Shown piece after piece: positions 1-8,627 of a stretch of DNA of 64,000 nucleotides (its first letter is position 1; each line of letters starts with the position of its first letter). The notes under the pieces are model-generated. The model was not told where the DNA came from and searched no databases. It saw only the letters and a list, made by a program, of their open reading frames with translations. The translations under genes were made by a program, and so were the position numbers. The DNA is from Pseudomonas sp. GCEP-101 (GTDB lineage Bacteria; Pseudomonadota; Gammaproteobacteria; Pseudomonadales; Pseudomonadaceae), in NCBI RefSeq assembly GCF_025133575.1, contig NZ_CP104011.1:2949483-3013482 (forward strand). Reading direction: 5' to 3'.

Positions 1-1004
1 GTCGGCGGATAGGGCGCCACGGCCAGGGTCGCGGCGCCTTCGCCGAACTGCGCGCGCAGGTAGGCGTGGCGGTCGAAGGCGAGGTTGATGGCCTGGCGCA
101 CGCGCACATCGTCCAGCGGCTTGTGCCGGGTATTGATGCCGACGTAGGCAACCAGCAGCGAATCCAGCTCCTCGATCTTCAGCATCGCGTCCTGGCGCAG
201 CGCCGGGACGTCGGTGGGTTTGGGGTACACGGCGATCTGGCAGTCGCCGGCCTTGACCTTCTGGATGCGCACGTTCGGATCGGGGGTGATCGCCAGCAAC
301 AGCCGGTCGATCTTCGGTGGGCCGGCCCAGTAATCCGGGTTGGCGCTGAAGCGCACCTGGGCGTCCTTCTGGTAGCGCTGGAAGACGAAGGGACCGGTGC
401 CGATGGGCAGGTTGTTCAACTGGTCGGCCTTCTCGGCGGCCAGCAGCAGGTTGCCGTACTCGGCGGAATAGATGGAGGCGAACCCCATCGCCAGGTCGGC
501 GAGGAAGGGCGCCTCGGGGTGCCGAAGGGTGAAGCGCACGTGGTGCTCGTCGAGCTTCTCCACCGCGCTGATCAGGCCGGGCAGGCCCATCGCCTCGGCG
601 TAGGGGAAGCCGCGCGGGGCCAGCTTGTTCCATGGGTGCTTCGGGTCCAGTTGGCGCTGGAAGCTCCAGAGCACGTCGTCGGCGTTGAAATCGCGGGTCG
701 GCGTGAAATAGTCGGTGCTGTGGAATTTCACGCCCTGGCGCAGGGCGAAGGTGTACTGCAGGCCGTCATCGCTGATGCTCCAGCTCTCCGCCAGCGCGGG
801 CACCAGGCGGGTGCTGCCGGGGGCGAACTGCACCAGGCGCTCGAAAACCGTCTCGGCCGCGGCGTCGGCGGTGGTGGCGGCGGTGTACTGGGTGATGTCG
901 AAGCCTTCCGGGCTGGCTTCGGTGCACACCACCAGGGATTGGCCAAAGGCCGGCGTGCAGCCGAGCAGGCTGGCCAGGGCCAGGCGGATGAGCGCGTTGC
1001 GCAC
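1..1004 (-). CDS. ABC peptide transporter, periplasmic substrate-binding protein (family 5), partial
   Basis: The first ~334 residues of a periplasmic solute-binding protein are present and the C-terminus runs off the window edge. It should bind di- or oligopeptides and deliver them to a Dpp-type ABC permease. The start is a GTG giving a basic N-terminus, a hydrophobic stretch and a likely signal cleavage after ...CTPAFG, followed by SLVVCTEASPEGFD, the typical mature start of DppA/OppA proteins. It matches its upstream neighbour along its length (ETVF, GVKFHSTDYF, FNADDVL, PIGTGPFVFQRYQKDA), so the two are tandem paralogs. No strong Shine-Dalgarno sequence precedes the GTG, and a hairpin lies between the two genes, so expression may be lower than that of the upstream copy. 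P. aeruginosa has a comparable multi-copy dppA locus near PA4496-PA4502 (from memory). Confidence 0.85.
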   Translation of the reverse strand, partial: MRNALIRLALASLLGCTPAFGQSLVVCTEASPEGFDITQYTAATTADAAAETVFERLVQFAPGSTRLVPALAESWSISDDGLQYTFALRQGVKFHSTDYFTPTRDFNADDVLWSFQRQLDPKHPWNKLAPRGFPYAEAMGLPGLISAVEKLDEHHVRFTLRHPEAPFLADLAMGFASIYSAEYGNLLLAAEKADQLNNLPIGTGPFVFQRYQKDAQVRFSANPDYWAGPPKIDRLLLAITPDPNVRIQKVKAGDCQIAVYPKPTDVPALRQDAMLKIEELDSLLVAYVGINTRHKPLDDVRVRQAINLAFDRHAYLRAQFGEGAATLAVAPYPP

Positions 1005-1013
1005 GGCGGCTGC

Positions 1014-1048
1014 CGGAAGAAAGGGCCGCCGGGAAGCCCGGCGGCCTT
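1014..1048 (-). terminator. hairpin/terminator between tandem binding-protein genes
   Basis: On the minus strand a perfect 10-bp GC-rich stem (GGCCGCCGGG / CCCGGCGGCC, 1024-1046, 3-nt loop) is followed by CTTTCTT. It begins just after the stop of the 1053-2654 gene and ends ~10 nt before the GTG of the next gene. It is likely an intercistronic attenuator or RNA-processing and stability hairpin. Confidence 0.6.
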
Positions 1049-1052
1049 GGCC

Positions 1053-2654
1053 TTACTTGCCTACGCTGACGCCGTAGAACGAGTTCAGCGCGAACGGGCT
1101 GATCTTGAAGTCCTGCACCGTCTTGCGCATCGGCTGGTACACGGTGGAGTGGGCGATCGGGGTGATCGGCACCTGCTCCTTGAGGATGTGCTGGGCCTGC
1201 TTGTACAGCTCGGTGCGCTTGGCCTGATCCGGGGTGCGCTTGGCCTCCTTGATCAGCTTGTCGTACGCCGGGTCGCACCATTTGGAGAAGTTGTTGCCGT
1301 CCACGGCATCGCAGCCATAGAGGGTGCCGAGCCAGTTGTCCGGGTCACCGTTGTCGCCGCTCCAGCCGATCAGCATGGCGTCGTGCTCGCCGCCCTTGGC
1401 GCGCTTGATGTACTCGCCCCACTCGTAGGTGACGATCTTCGCCTTGATGCCGACCTTCGCCCAGTCGGATTGCAGCATCTCGGCCATCAGCTTGGCGTTG
1501 GGGTTGTAGGGACGCTGCACCGGCATGGCCCACAGGGTGATCTCGGTGCCTTCGGCGACGCCGGCCTTCTTCAGCAGTTCCTTGGCTTTTTCCGGGTTGT
1601 AGCCGGCGTCCTTGATGCTGTCGTCGTAGGACCACTGGGTCGGCGGCATGCCGTTCACGGCGAGCTGGCCGGCGCCCTGGTAGACAGCGTCGATGATCGC
1701 CTTCTTGTTCACCGCCATATCCAGCGCCTCGCGCACTTCGAGCTTGTCGAACGGCTTGTGGAGGACGTTGTAGGCGATGTAGCCGAGGTTGAAGCCCGGC
1801 TGCGACGGCATGCTCAGGTTCGCGTCCTTCTTCAGGGCGTCCAGGTCGGCCGGACGCGGGAAGAGGGTGATCTGGCACTCGTTGGCCTTGAGCTTCTGCA
1901 TGCGCACCGAAGCGTCGGTGTTGATCGCGAAGATCAGGTTGTCGATCTTCACCTCGCCCTTGTTCCAGTAGTCCGGGTTGGCCTTGAAGCGGATCATCGC
2001 GTCCTTCTGGTAGCGATTGAACACGAACGGACCGGTGCCGACGGGCTTCTGGTTGATGTCGCTGGCCTTGCCCTGCTTGAGCAGCTGGTCGGCGTATTCG
2101 GCGGACTGGATCGAGGCGAAGCTCATGGCCAGGTTCTGGATGAACGCGGCGTCGACTTCGTTGAGCGTGAACTTGACGGTGTGGTCGTCGACCTTCTCCA
2201 CCTTGGCGATGTTCGCGTCCATGCCCATGTCGGTGAAGTAGGGGAACTCGGTGGGGTACGCCTTGCGGAACGGATGGTTCTTGTCGAGCATGCGGTTGAA
2301 GGTGAACAGCACGTCGTCGGCGTTGAATTCGCGGGTCGGCTTGAAGTACTCGGTGGTGTGGAACTTCACGCCGGAACGCAGGTGGAAGGTGTAGGTCTTG
2401 CCGTCTTCGGATACGTCCCACTTTTCCGCCAGGCCCGGGATGACCTGGGTGCCGCCGCGCTCGAACTGGGTGAGGCGGTTGAAGACCGTCTCGGCGGAGG
2501 CGTCGAAGTCGGTGCCGGTGGTGTACTGGCCGGGGTCGAAGCCCGCGGGGCTGCCTTCGGAGCAGTAGACCAGGTTGTTGGCGGCGTGGGCGAGCGGGGC
2601 GCTGGCGATCAACCCTGCGGCGATCATGGAGCGAATGACGGCGTTCTTACGCAT
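1053..2654 (-). CDS. dppA: dipeptide ABC transporter substrate-binding protein
   Basis: A 533-residue periplasmic peptide-binding protein of the SBP_bac_5 family. The signal peptide MRKNAVIRSMIAAGLIASAP ends at ...PLAHA, and the mature protein begins NNLVYCSEGSPAGFDP. Family landmarks are ETVFNRL, the FHTTEYFKPTREFNADDV segment, PVGTGPFVF near the middle, and the C-terminal KEQVPITPIAHSTVYQPMRK stretch. Length is normal for DppA. AGAGG lies about 6 nt before the ATG. It would bind di/tripeptides for a DppBCDF permease that is not in the window. The paralog at 1-1004 follows in the same orientation, so this is a multi-receptor uptake locus. Peptide class is inferred from family only; a related proline-peptide or heme-linked role cannot be excluded. 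Confidence 0.88.
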   Translation of the reverse strand: MRKNAVIRSMIAAGLIASAPLAHAANNLVYCSEGSPAGFDPGQYTTGTDFDASAETVFNRLTQFERGGTQVIPGLAEKWDVSEDGKTYTFHLRSGVKFHTTEYFKPTREFNADDVLFTFNRMLDKNHPFRKAYPTEFPYFTDMGMDANIAKVEKVDDHTVKFTLNEVDAAFIQNLAMSFASIQSAEYADQLLKQGKASDINQKPVGTGPFVFNRYQKDAMIRFKANPDYWNKGEVKIDNLIFAINTDASVRMQKLKANECQITLFPRPADLDALKKDANLSMPSQPGFNLGYIAYNVLHKPFDKLEVREALDMAVNKKAIIDAVYQGAGQLAVNGMPPTQWSYDDSIKDAGYNPEKAKELLKKAGVAEGTEITLWAMPVQRPYNPNAKLMAEMLQSDWAKVGIKAKIVTYEWGEYIKRAKGGEHDAMLIGWSGDNGDPDNWLGTLYGCDAVDGNNFSKWCDPAYDKLIKEAKRTPDQAKRTELYKQAQHILKEQVPITPIAHSTVYQPMRKTVQDFKISPFALNSFYGVSVGK

Positions 2655-2876
2655 ACGGACCTCTGGTTATTCTGGTTTTCATCGAGGAACAGCCTTGTGA
2701 GCTGCGTTGCGTGAAGCTATGCACGGCACATGCCGGGCGCAAGCGGCTAACCGGGGTCAGTGTAGAAGTTGTGACGCGAGTGCAAGGGAATGTCGCAATT
2801 TCGACAATGGGAACCATGCGGTCGGGCGACGGCGCCCCGGTTCCCGGAGGCGCCGCGCCGAAAGAGGCCGCGAGTG
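2655..2876. other. intergenic region upstream of dppA-like gene
   Basis: 222 bp with no gene. It holds the 5' leader of the 1053-2654 gene and, near 2830-2855, a GC-rich imperfect hairpin (CGGCGCC...GGCGCCG) just past the stop of the SIMPL gene. Without a T-run it is only a weak terminator candidate. Confidence 0.4.
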
Positions 2877-3593
2877 TTACGGCATCTGCACCTCGATCGT
2901 GCCGTCGGCACTGACGGTGACCTGGCTGGTGCCGGCTTCGATTTCCTGTGCAGGGGCCGCGTCCATGGAGGCGAACTTGGCCGCGGCCATGCGCATCACC
3001 GGCATCGGGCGCGGTGCGCCGGAGGTGTTCAGGTTCAGGCTGACCAGCTTGTAGCCCTTGCCGCCCAGCGCCTCGGTCAGCACCTGGGCGCGAGCCTTGA
3101 AGGCATCCACGGCGCCTTTCATCATCGCGTCCTCGTTCTTGGCGCGGGTGGCATCGGCGATGCTGAAGTCCATGCTGCCCATCTTCAGGTTACCCAGCAG
3201 GTCGGCGGTGAGCTGCGAGAGGGCAGCGAAGTCGGTGCTTTCCAGGCGGATCTCCGCGCGCTCGCGCCAGGCGGTGATCTTCTGCCCCTTGTCGTCATAT
3301 ACCGGGTAGCTGTTGCGGCTGCCCAGGCTGACGGTCACGCCCTTCACCTTGCGCGCCCGCTCCAGGGCGGCATTGAGCGTGGTGGTGGTTTCGGCGGCCA
3401 GCTTCGCCGGGTCGGCGGCCTGCCCTTCGCTGAACAGGGTCACGTGCATCAGGTCGTGGGCGACTTCCTGGCTGACCTCGGCGCGCAGCGACACCTGGTT
3501 GTAGCGCGGCTCGTCTGCCAGGGCGCCCAGGCTGGTGGCGCACAGGGCAATGGCGGCGGCGATGGCGGTGAAGGGTTTCTTCAATACAGACAT
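2877..3593 (-). CDS. secreted SIMPL-domain (DUF541) protein
   Basis: A 238-residue exported protein of the SIMPL/DUF541 (BP26/OMP28-like) family, whose function is poorly defined. The ATG at 3593 was chosen because AAGGAG sits 6 nt upstream and because it gives a clean signal peptide (MSVLKKPFTAIAAAIALCAT, cleaved near ALA-DE). The mature part starts YNQVSLRAEVSQEV and has the family segments GVTVSLGSRNSYPVYDDKGQ and GYKLVSLNLN. It lies back to back with roxS, separated by ~220 bp. P. aeruginosa has the same neighbour (PA4495 beside roxSR, from memory). Periplasmic or cell-surface location is inferred from the signal peptide. Confidence 0.85.
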   Translation of the reverse strand: MSVLKKPFTAIAAAIALCATSLGALADEPRYNQVSLRAEVSQEVAHDLMHVTLFSEGQAADPAKLAAETTTTLNAALERARKVKGVTVSLGSRNSYPVYDDKGQKITAWRERAEIRLESTDFAALSQLTADLLGNLKMGSMDFSIADATRAKNEDAMMKGAVDAFKARAQVLTEALGGKGYKLVSLNLNTSGAPRPMPVMRMAAAKFASMDAAPAQEIEAGTSQVTVSADGTIEVQMP

Positions 3594-3814
3594 GGATGAC
3601 TCCTTGCTCCAGAAAATGTCCGAGGCCACAGCCTAGTCGAGGCGGTGGCGAAGACTGTCAGACCCTGTGACGAGACAGGGTTCGAGTACGGGTTAATGAT
3701 CCATGTCACCAATTGTTTCCGACCGTGGCGGCGGCACTGGAGTATGCTGTGGCGCTATGCCGCATTAGGGAGAGGGGGCTCTTGGCTATACTCGCGCAAA
3801 TTCCGGAATTCACC

Positions 3815-5071
3815 ATGCGCCCACCGGTTTTCCAGCTGTCCGCTAGTCGTCAGAACCTTCTGCATCTGACGCTCATCCGTATTCTCGTTCTCGCTGCCCA
3901 GGCCGGTTCGGTCGGGCTCGCCTACAAGGCCCAGCTGATCCAGCTGCCCTGGCTGGCGCTCGGCGTGACCATTGGTGTCTCCCTCGTGCTCTGCCTGGGC
4001 ACCGCGCTGCGCCTGCGCGGCCCGTGGCCGGTGACCGAACTCGAATACGCCGTCCAGCTCGCCTGCGACCTGGTCATCCACAGCGTGCTGCTCTATTACT
4101 CGGGCGGGTCGAGCAACCCCTTCGTCTCCTATTACCTGGTGCCGCTGACCATCGCCGCGGCGACCTTGCCCTGGCTCTACACCATCGCCCTGGCCGGTCT
4201 TGCGCTGGCCAGCTACACGGTGCTGCTGGTGTGGTTCCACCCGCTGGAGATGGCCTCGGCGCAACGCGACAACCTGCTGATCTACGGCATGTGGCTGAGC
4301 TTTGCCCTGGCCGCGGCGCTGATCACCTTCTTCGTCGCGCGCATGTCCGAGGCACTGCGCCGCCAGGAGCAGTTGCAGGCGCAGCGGCGCGAGGAAGGCA
4401 TGCGCGACCAGCAATTGCTGGCGGTGGCCACCCAGGCCGCCGGCGCCGCCCATGAGCTGGGCACGCCGTTGGCTACCATGAGCGTACTGCTCAAGGAATT
4501 GCGCCAGACCAATGCGGACCAGCCGATGTTGCAGGAAGATCTCGCCCTGCTGCAGGAGCAGGTCAAGCTCTGCAAGACCACCCTGCAGCACCTGGTGCGG
4601 GCTGCCGAGGCGGATCGCCGCCAGGCGGTGGAAGAGCAGGGCGCCAACGAGTGGGTCGAATCGGTGCTGCGTCGCTGGCACCTGATGCGGCCGGAGGCGA
4701 GCTACCGCTACCAGACGCTGGGCAAGGGCAAGGCGCCGCGGATGATTCCGCCGACCGACCTGAGCCAGGCGCTGCTGAACCTGCTCAACAACGCGACGGA
4801 CGCCTGCCCGGACGATCTGGACATCCGCCTGGACTGGGATGCCGGTGAAATCTGCCTGAGCATCCGCGACCAGGGGCCGGGCGTGCCGCTGGCCATTGCC
4901 GAGCAGCTCGGCAAGCCGTTCTTCACCACCAAGGGCAAGGGCTTCGGCCTGGGGCTGTTCCTCAGCCAGGCCAGCGTGACCCGGGCGGGTGGGACGGTGA
5001 AGTTGTATAACCATGAAGATGGCGGCACTCTGACGGAGTTGCGTCTGCCCAGAAGCTATGGCGTGGCCTGA
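3815..5071 (+). CDS. roxS: RegB/PrrB-type redox sensor histidine kinase RoxS
   Basis: A 418-residue inner-membrane histidine kinase that pairs with RoxR in the next gene. About six hydrophobic segments occupy residues 15-175. Between them lies GGSSNPF (97-103), the quinone-binding heptapeptide GGxxNPF of RegB proteins. The H-box AAHELGTPLATM places the phosphorylated His at 213. A cysteine in EQVKLCK (C253) matches the position of the RegB redox-active cysteine. The N-box (LLNLLNNATDAC), G1 (DQGPGV) and G2 (GKGFGLGLF) complete the ATPase domain. I chose the ATG at 3815 because the homologous N-terminus begins near MRPPVFQL; an in-frame ATG at 3713 would add 34 unlikely residues. In P. aeruginosa RoxSR controls the cyanide-insensitive oxidase and other respiration genes. 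Confidence 0.92.
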   Translation: MRPPVFQLSASRQNLLHLTLIRILVLAAQAGSVGLAYKAQLIQLPWLALGVTIGVSLVLCLGTALRLRGPWPVTELEYAVQLACDLVIHSVLLYYSGGSSNPFVSYYLVPLTIAAATLPWLYTIALAGLALASYTVLLVWFHPLEMASAQRDNLLIYGMWLSFALAAALITFFVARMSEALRRQEQLQAQRREEGMRDQQLLAVATQAAGAAHELGTPLATMSVLLKELRQTNADQPMLQEDLALLQEQVKLCKTTLQHLVRAAEADRRQAVEEQGANEWVESVLRRWHLMRPEASYRYQTLGKGKAPRMIPPTDLSQALLNLLNNATDACPDDLDIRLDWDAGEICLSIRDQGPGVPLAIAEQLGKPFFTTKGKGFGLGLFLSQASVTRAGGTVKLYNHEDGGTLTELRLPRSYGVA

Positions 5072-5095
5072 CCGCCGCGCCCGCGAGGAAGTACC

Positions 5096-5656
5096 ATGAG
5101 CGAAGAGATCCTGTTCGAAGGCGAAGAGCAGCCCCACCTGCTGCTGGTGGATGACGATGCCACCTTTACCCGCGTCATGGCCCGCGCCATGACCCGTCGC
5201 GGGTTGCGGGTGTCGGTCGCCGGCTCTGCCGAGGAAGGCCTGGCCATGGCCAAGGATGATCTGCCCGACTACGCCGTGCTCGACCTGAAGATGGATGGCG
5301 ACTCCGGCCTGGTGCTGCTGCCCAAGCTGCTTGAGCTGGATGCCGAAATGCGCGTGGTGATTCTCACCGGCTACTCCAGCATCGCCACCGCCGTGGAAGC
5401 CATCAAGCGCGGCGCCACCAATTACCTGTGCAAGCCGGCCGACGCCGACGACGTGCTGACCGCCCTGCTGTCGCAGCACGCGGACCTGGAAACCCTGGTC
5501 CCGGAAAACCCCATGTCGGTGGATCGCCTGCAGTGGGAACATATCCAGCGCGTGCTTGCCGAACATGACGGCAATATCTCCGCGACCGCCCGTGCGCTGG
5601 GCATGCACCGGCGGACATTGCAACGTAAGCTGCAAAAACGCCCGGTGAGGCGTTAA
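5096..5656 (+). CDS. roxR: RegA/PrrA-type response regulator RoxR
   Basis: A 186-residue response regulator. The receiver domain (residues 13-130) has the acidic pocket LVDDD (19-21), the phospho-acceptor Asp63 in AVLDLKMDGDSG, the switch Thr in ILTGYSS and the conserved Lys in LCKPAD. The C-terminus (about 145-182) is a Fis-like helix-turn-helix, with HDGNISATARALGMHRRTLQRKL characteristic of RegA/PrrA/ActR proteins. It follows roxS by 24 nt, so the two are co-transcribed, and a strong terminator follows. RoxS should phosphorylate it in response to the quinone or redox state. Confidence 0.93.
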   Translation: MSEEILFEGEEQPHLLLVDDDATFTRVMARAMTRRGLRVSVAGSAEEGLAMAKDDLPDYAVLDLKMDGDSGLVLLPKLLELDAEMRVVILTGYSSIATAVEAIKRGATNYLCKPADADDVLTALLSQHADLETLVPENPMSVDRLQWEHIQRVLAEHDGNISATARALGMHRRTLQRKLQKRPVRR

Positions 5657-5673
5657 GCGATCGATAACATAAG

Positions 5674-5698
5674 GGAGCGCCAATGAGCGCTCCTTTTT
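5674..5698 (+). terminator. Rho-independent terminator of roxSR
   Basis: GGAGCGC (5674-5680) and GCGCTCC (5687-5693) form a 7-bp stem with a 6-nt loop, followed by TTTTT. It lies 18 nt past the roxR stop and isolates roxSR from the downstream ABC transporter gene. Confidence 0.85.
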
Positions 5699-5723
5699 AT
5701 TTCCAGCCGTGCGAGCACACCCC

Positions 5724-7457
5724 ATGACCGACAGCGCCGAATACCGCGCCGCGAACGACGCCGTTCGCAGCCGCTTCTTCCACCGAGTCTGGCAACTCAC
5801 CGCGCTTTACTGGCGCAGCGAAGAGAAGGGCATGGCCTGGCTGCTGCTGATCGTGGTGATCGCCCTGTCGCTGGTGGGTGTGGCCCTGAGCGTCTGGCTC
5901 AACAGCTGGTACCGCGATTTCTATAACGCCCTGCAGAACAAGGATCTGAAGAGCTTCATCCACCTGATGCTGATGTTCTGCGGCATCGCCGCGGTGTTCA
6001 TCCTCACCGCGGTCTACCGCCTGTACCTGACCCAGATGCTCACCATCCGCTGGCGCCGCTGGCTGACGGAGAAGCACTTCGCCGCCTGGCTGGGCGACAA
6101 GAGCTACTTCCGCCTCGAGCAGCGCGGCCACACGGACAACCCCGACCAACGTCTGACCGAAGACCTGGACAACTTCACCAGCACGACGCTGAGTCTCGGC
6201 CTGGGCCTGATCCGCAACGTGGTCAGCCTGGTGTCCTTCTCGGTCATCCTCTGGGGAGTGTCCGGCAGCATCGAGCTGTTCGGCATCACCATTCCCGGCT
6301 ACATGTTCTGGGCTGCGCTGGTCTATGCAGCGGTCGGCAGCTGGCTGACCCACCTGATCGCCCGTCGCCTGATCGGCCTGACCAACCGCCAGCAACGCTT
6401 CGAGGCCGACCTGCGCTTCGGCCTGGTGCGGGTGCGGGAGAATGCCGAGAGCATCGCCCTGTACAACGGCGAGGCCAACGAGAAAGAGCGGCTGATGGGA
6501 CGCTTCCGCAATGTCTGGGGCAACTTCTGGGAGCTGATGAAGGTGCAGAAGCGCCTCACCTTCTTCACCGCCGGCTACGGCCAGATCGCCACCGTATTCC
6601 CCTTCATCGTCGCCGCGCCGCGCTACTTCTCCGGGCAGATCCAGCTGGGCGAGCTCATGCAGATCAACTCCGCCTTCGGTAACGTGCAGGAAGGCATGAG
6701 CTGGTTCATCGACGCCTATACCAGCCTCGCCAGCTGGCGCGCTACCAGTGATCGTCTGCTGAGCTTCCGCCACGCCATGGGCGAGACCACCCAGGAAGCA
6801 GCCAACATCGACGTGCGCAAGACCGGCGCCAACCTTCAACTGCACAACCTCACCCTGAGCCTGGGCAATGGCCGCGAGCTGCTGGAGCCCACCAGCCTGG
6901 AACTGAACCCCGGCGAACACGTGCTGATCGGCGGCCCCTCCGGTGGCGGCAAGAGCACCTTGCTGCGCGCCATGAGCGGCCTGTGGCGCTACGGCAGCGG
7001 CGTGGTGCAGATGCCCGACGCGCGCAGCCTCTTCGTGCCGCAGAAACCTTACCTGCCCATCGGCACCCTCGCCGAGGCGCTGTGCTACCCCGAGGCGGGG
7101 GATCGCCACGATCCGGAGCGGCTGAAACAGGTGCTTCACCTGTGCCGTCTGGACGCCCTGGTGCCGCGCCTAGACGAAGCCGATCACTGGCAGCGGGTGC
7201 TCTCACCGGGTGAGCAGCAACGCCTGGCCATCGCCCGTGCCTTGCTCTACGCGCCGCAGTGGCTGTTCCTCGACGAAGCCACCTCCGCGCTGGACGAAAC
7301 CGACGAGGCCGCGCTGTATCAGGTACTGCTCGACCAACTCCCCGGTGTGACCTTGCTCAGCATTGGCCATCGTGCCAGCCTGAAACGCTTCCACCCGCGT
7401 CAACTGCGCCTGGACGAGCATCGCCTGCAGGAGGTCGAGTCCGTTCTGCCAGCGTAA
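5724..7457 (+). CDS. SbmA/YddA-like ABC transporter, fused permease/ATPase
   Basis: A 577-residue half-transporter with a membrane domain (about residues 25-330) fused to an ABC ATPase (about 350-570). The membrane part carries the SbmA/BacA/YddA signature WLNSWYRDFYNALQNKDL, and later NPDQRLTEDLDNF. The ATPase has Walker A GGPSGGGKST (near 403-412), signature LSPGEQQRLAIARAL, Walker B WLFLDEATSALDE and the H-loop in SIGHRASL. Relatives move peptides such as microcins, bleomycin or peptide-like antibiotics, or vitamin B12; the substrate here is unknown. It begins 26 nt beyond the roxR terminator with no clear Shine-Dalgarno sequence, so its start is the least certain part. It is not beside roxR in PAO1 as I remember it. 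Confidence 0.85.
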   Translation: MTDSAEYRAANDAVRSRFFHRVWQLTALYWRSEEKGMAWLLLIVVIALSLVGVALSVWLNSWYRDFYNALQNKDLKSFIHLMLMFCGIAAVFILTAVYRLYLTQMLTIRWRRWLTEKHFAAWLGDKSYFRLEQRGHTDNPDQRLTEDLDNFTSTTLSLGLGLIRNVVSLVSFSVILWGVSGSIELFGITIPGYMFWAALVYAAVGSWLTHLIARRLIGLTNRQQRFEADLRFGLVRVRENAESIALYNGEANEKERLMGRFRNVWGNFWELMKVQKRLTFFTAGYGQIATVFPFIVAAPRYFSGQIQLGELMQINSAFGNVQEGMSWFIDAYTSLASWRATSDRLLSFRHAMGETTQEAANIDVRKTGANLQLHNLTLSLGNGRELLEPTSLELNPGEHVLIGGPSGGGKSTLLRAMSGLWRYGSGVVQMPDARSLFVPQKPYLPIGTLAEALCYPEAGDRHDPERLKQVLHLCRLDALVPRLDEADHWQRVLSPGEQQRLAIARALLYAPQWLFLDEATSALDETDEAALYQVLLDQLPGVTLLSIGHRASLKRFHPRQLRLDEHRLQEVESVLPA

Positions 7458-7628
7458 TGGCAGTTTGAATCACTGCGAAAATGTGATCTCGTTAGTGGGA
7501 AACATCTGAAAGCTTTATCAGACAGGATGATTTCTTCTTATTTTTTTACATTTTTCAGTGTTTCGCCGCTGCGAAGATTTCAATAACAGGTACCCTGTGC
7601 ACCCCGGCGGTCACCCCGCTGGGGTCGA
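7458..7628. promoter_or_regulatory. AT-rich leader upstream of the M23 peptidase gene
   Basis: 171 bp with an unusually A/T-rich core (about 7490-7590, including a T-rich run near 7531-7556) in an otherwise high-GC region. A short GC hairpin (CCCCGGCGG...CCGCTGGGG, near 7600-7623) lies directly before the start codon. It is probably the promoter and 5' leader; no consensus boxes could be assigned with confidence. Confidence 0.4.
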
Positions 7629-8627
7629 ATGCATTCCAACGGTACCTTTATGAAGTTCCTTTCCCCGTCACGACAGGCCTTGACCCGTTCGGACCTGCGC
7701 CTGGTCGACCCGCGCAAGATCGTGCTGGTTGCCGGCTGCGCCGCCGTATCGTTCGCGGCGCTGGCGTTCGCCGGCGGAATCTGGGTGGGCCGTGCCAACG
7801 TCGCGCCGGCGCCGGCGGCCGCGCCTGTCGTCGTGCAGGCCGAACAACCCGAGGAAGAAGCTTCCGGCGAACGTTTCGCCGCCGAGCGCATCGGCGAACT
7901 CGCCGGGCGCCTGCAGGTGCTGGAAAAGGACGCCACCTATCTGCTCCAGGCCGTCGACAGCCACGAGGAAATTGCCCGCAAGCTGGCCAAGGTCGATCCG
8001 TCCCTGGTGCCCAAACCCAAGCCGAAGGTCGCGGCCAAGGGCGAGGGCGGCATCCTGCTGCCGCCGCGCCCCTGCGCGGAACCGCTACCCGGCTCCAACG
8101 ACGACCTGGAGCAGGGTGAGCGTTCGGCGAAATGCCTGCGCCGGGTGTTCGATCTGCTGATGGACCAGGTGGCCCGGCGCAACGCCGACTTCATGGCGAT
8201 CCCCGCGCGCCGGCCCATGGAGCAGGCGCGCCTCGGCTCGCCGTTCGGCAATCGCTCCGATCCGTTCAACCACCGCCTGGCCTTCCACTCCGGCCAGGAT
8301 TTCTCCGCCCCCACCGGCAGCCCGATCCACGCGGCGGCAGGCGGGCGGGTGATCGTGGCGGGCCCGAACCCGTCCTATGGCAACCGCGTCGAGATCGACC
8401 ACGGCAATGGCCTTGTCACTCGCTACGCCCATGCTTCCAAGCTGCTGGTGAAGGTGGGCGATGTCGTGCTGCCAGGGCAGGAAATCGCCAAGGTCGGTTC
8501 GACCGGGCGCTCCACCGGCCCGCACCTGCATTTCGAAGTGCTCTACCACGGCGAATTCGTCGACCCGCAAAACTTCCTCTCTCTGGGCGGCATGGAGATC
8601 GATAGCGATGGTATGGCCTCGGACTAG
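7629..8627 (+). CDS. LytM/M23-family peptidoglycan endopeptidase, membrane-anchored
   Basis: A 332-residue protein with one N-terminal transmembrane helix (about residues 33-57, KIVLVAGCAAVSFAALAFAGG) and a periplasmic C-terminal LytM (M23) domain. Zinc and catalytic residues look intact: FHSGQD near 220, YAHASKL around 260, and HLHFEV near 298. It should therefore cleave cell-wall cross-links rather than act only as an activator. An ATG at 7650 (MKFLSPSRQ) is an alternative start. The gene overlaps the next small coiled-coil gene and is followed by a bactofilin, forming a compact cell-shape or wall-remodelling module. M23-bactofilin pairs are known elsewhere, for example Helicobacter Csd1/CcmA. 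Confidence 0.87.
   Translation: MHSNGTFMKFLSPSRQALTRSDLRLVDPRKIVLVAGCAAVSFAALAFAGGIWVGRANVAPAPAAAPVVVQAEQPEEEASGERFAAERIGELAGRLQVLEKDATYLLQAVDSHEEIARKLAKVDPSLVPKPKPKVAAKGEGGILLPPRPCAEPLPGSNDDLEQGERSAKCLRRVFDLLMDQVARRNADFMAIPARRPMEQARLGSPFGNRSDPFNHRLAFHSGQDFSAPTGSPIHAAAGGRVIVAGPNPSYGNRVEIDHGNGLVTRYAHASKLLVKVGDVVLPGQEIAKVGSTGRSTGPHLHFEVLYHGEFVDPQNFLSLGGMEIDSDGMASD

Noticed and set aside
66..2714. An 882-codon plus-strand frame over both peptide-binding protein genes
   Set aside because: Same antisense effect; the two minus-strand genes have signal peptides and full family motifs. The duplicated pattern in the shadow frame only mirrors the paralogy.
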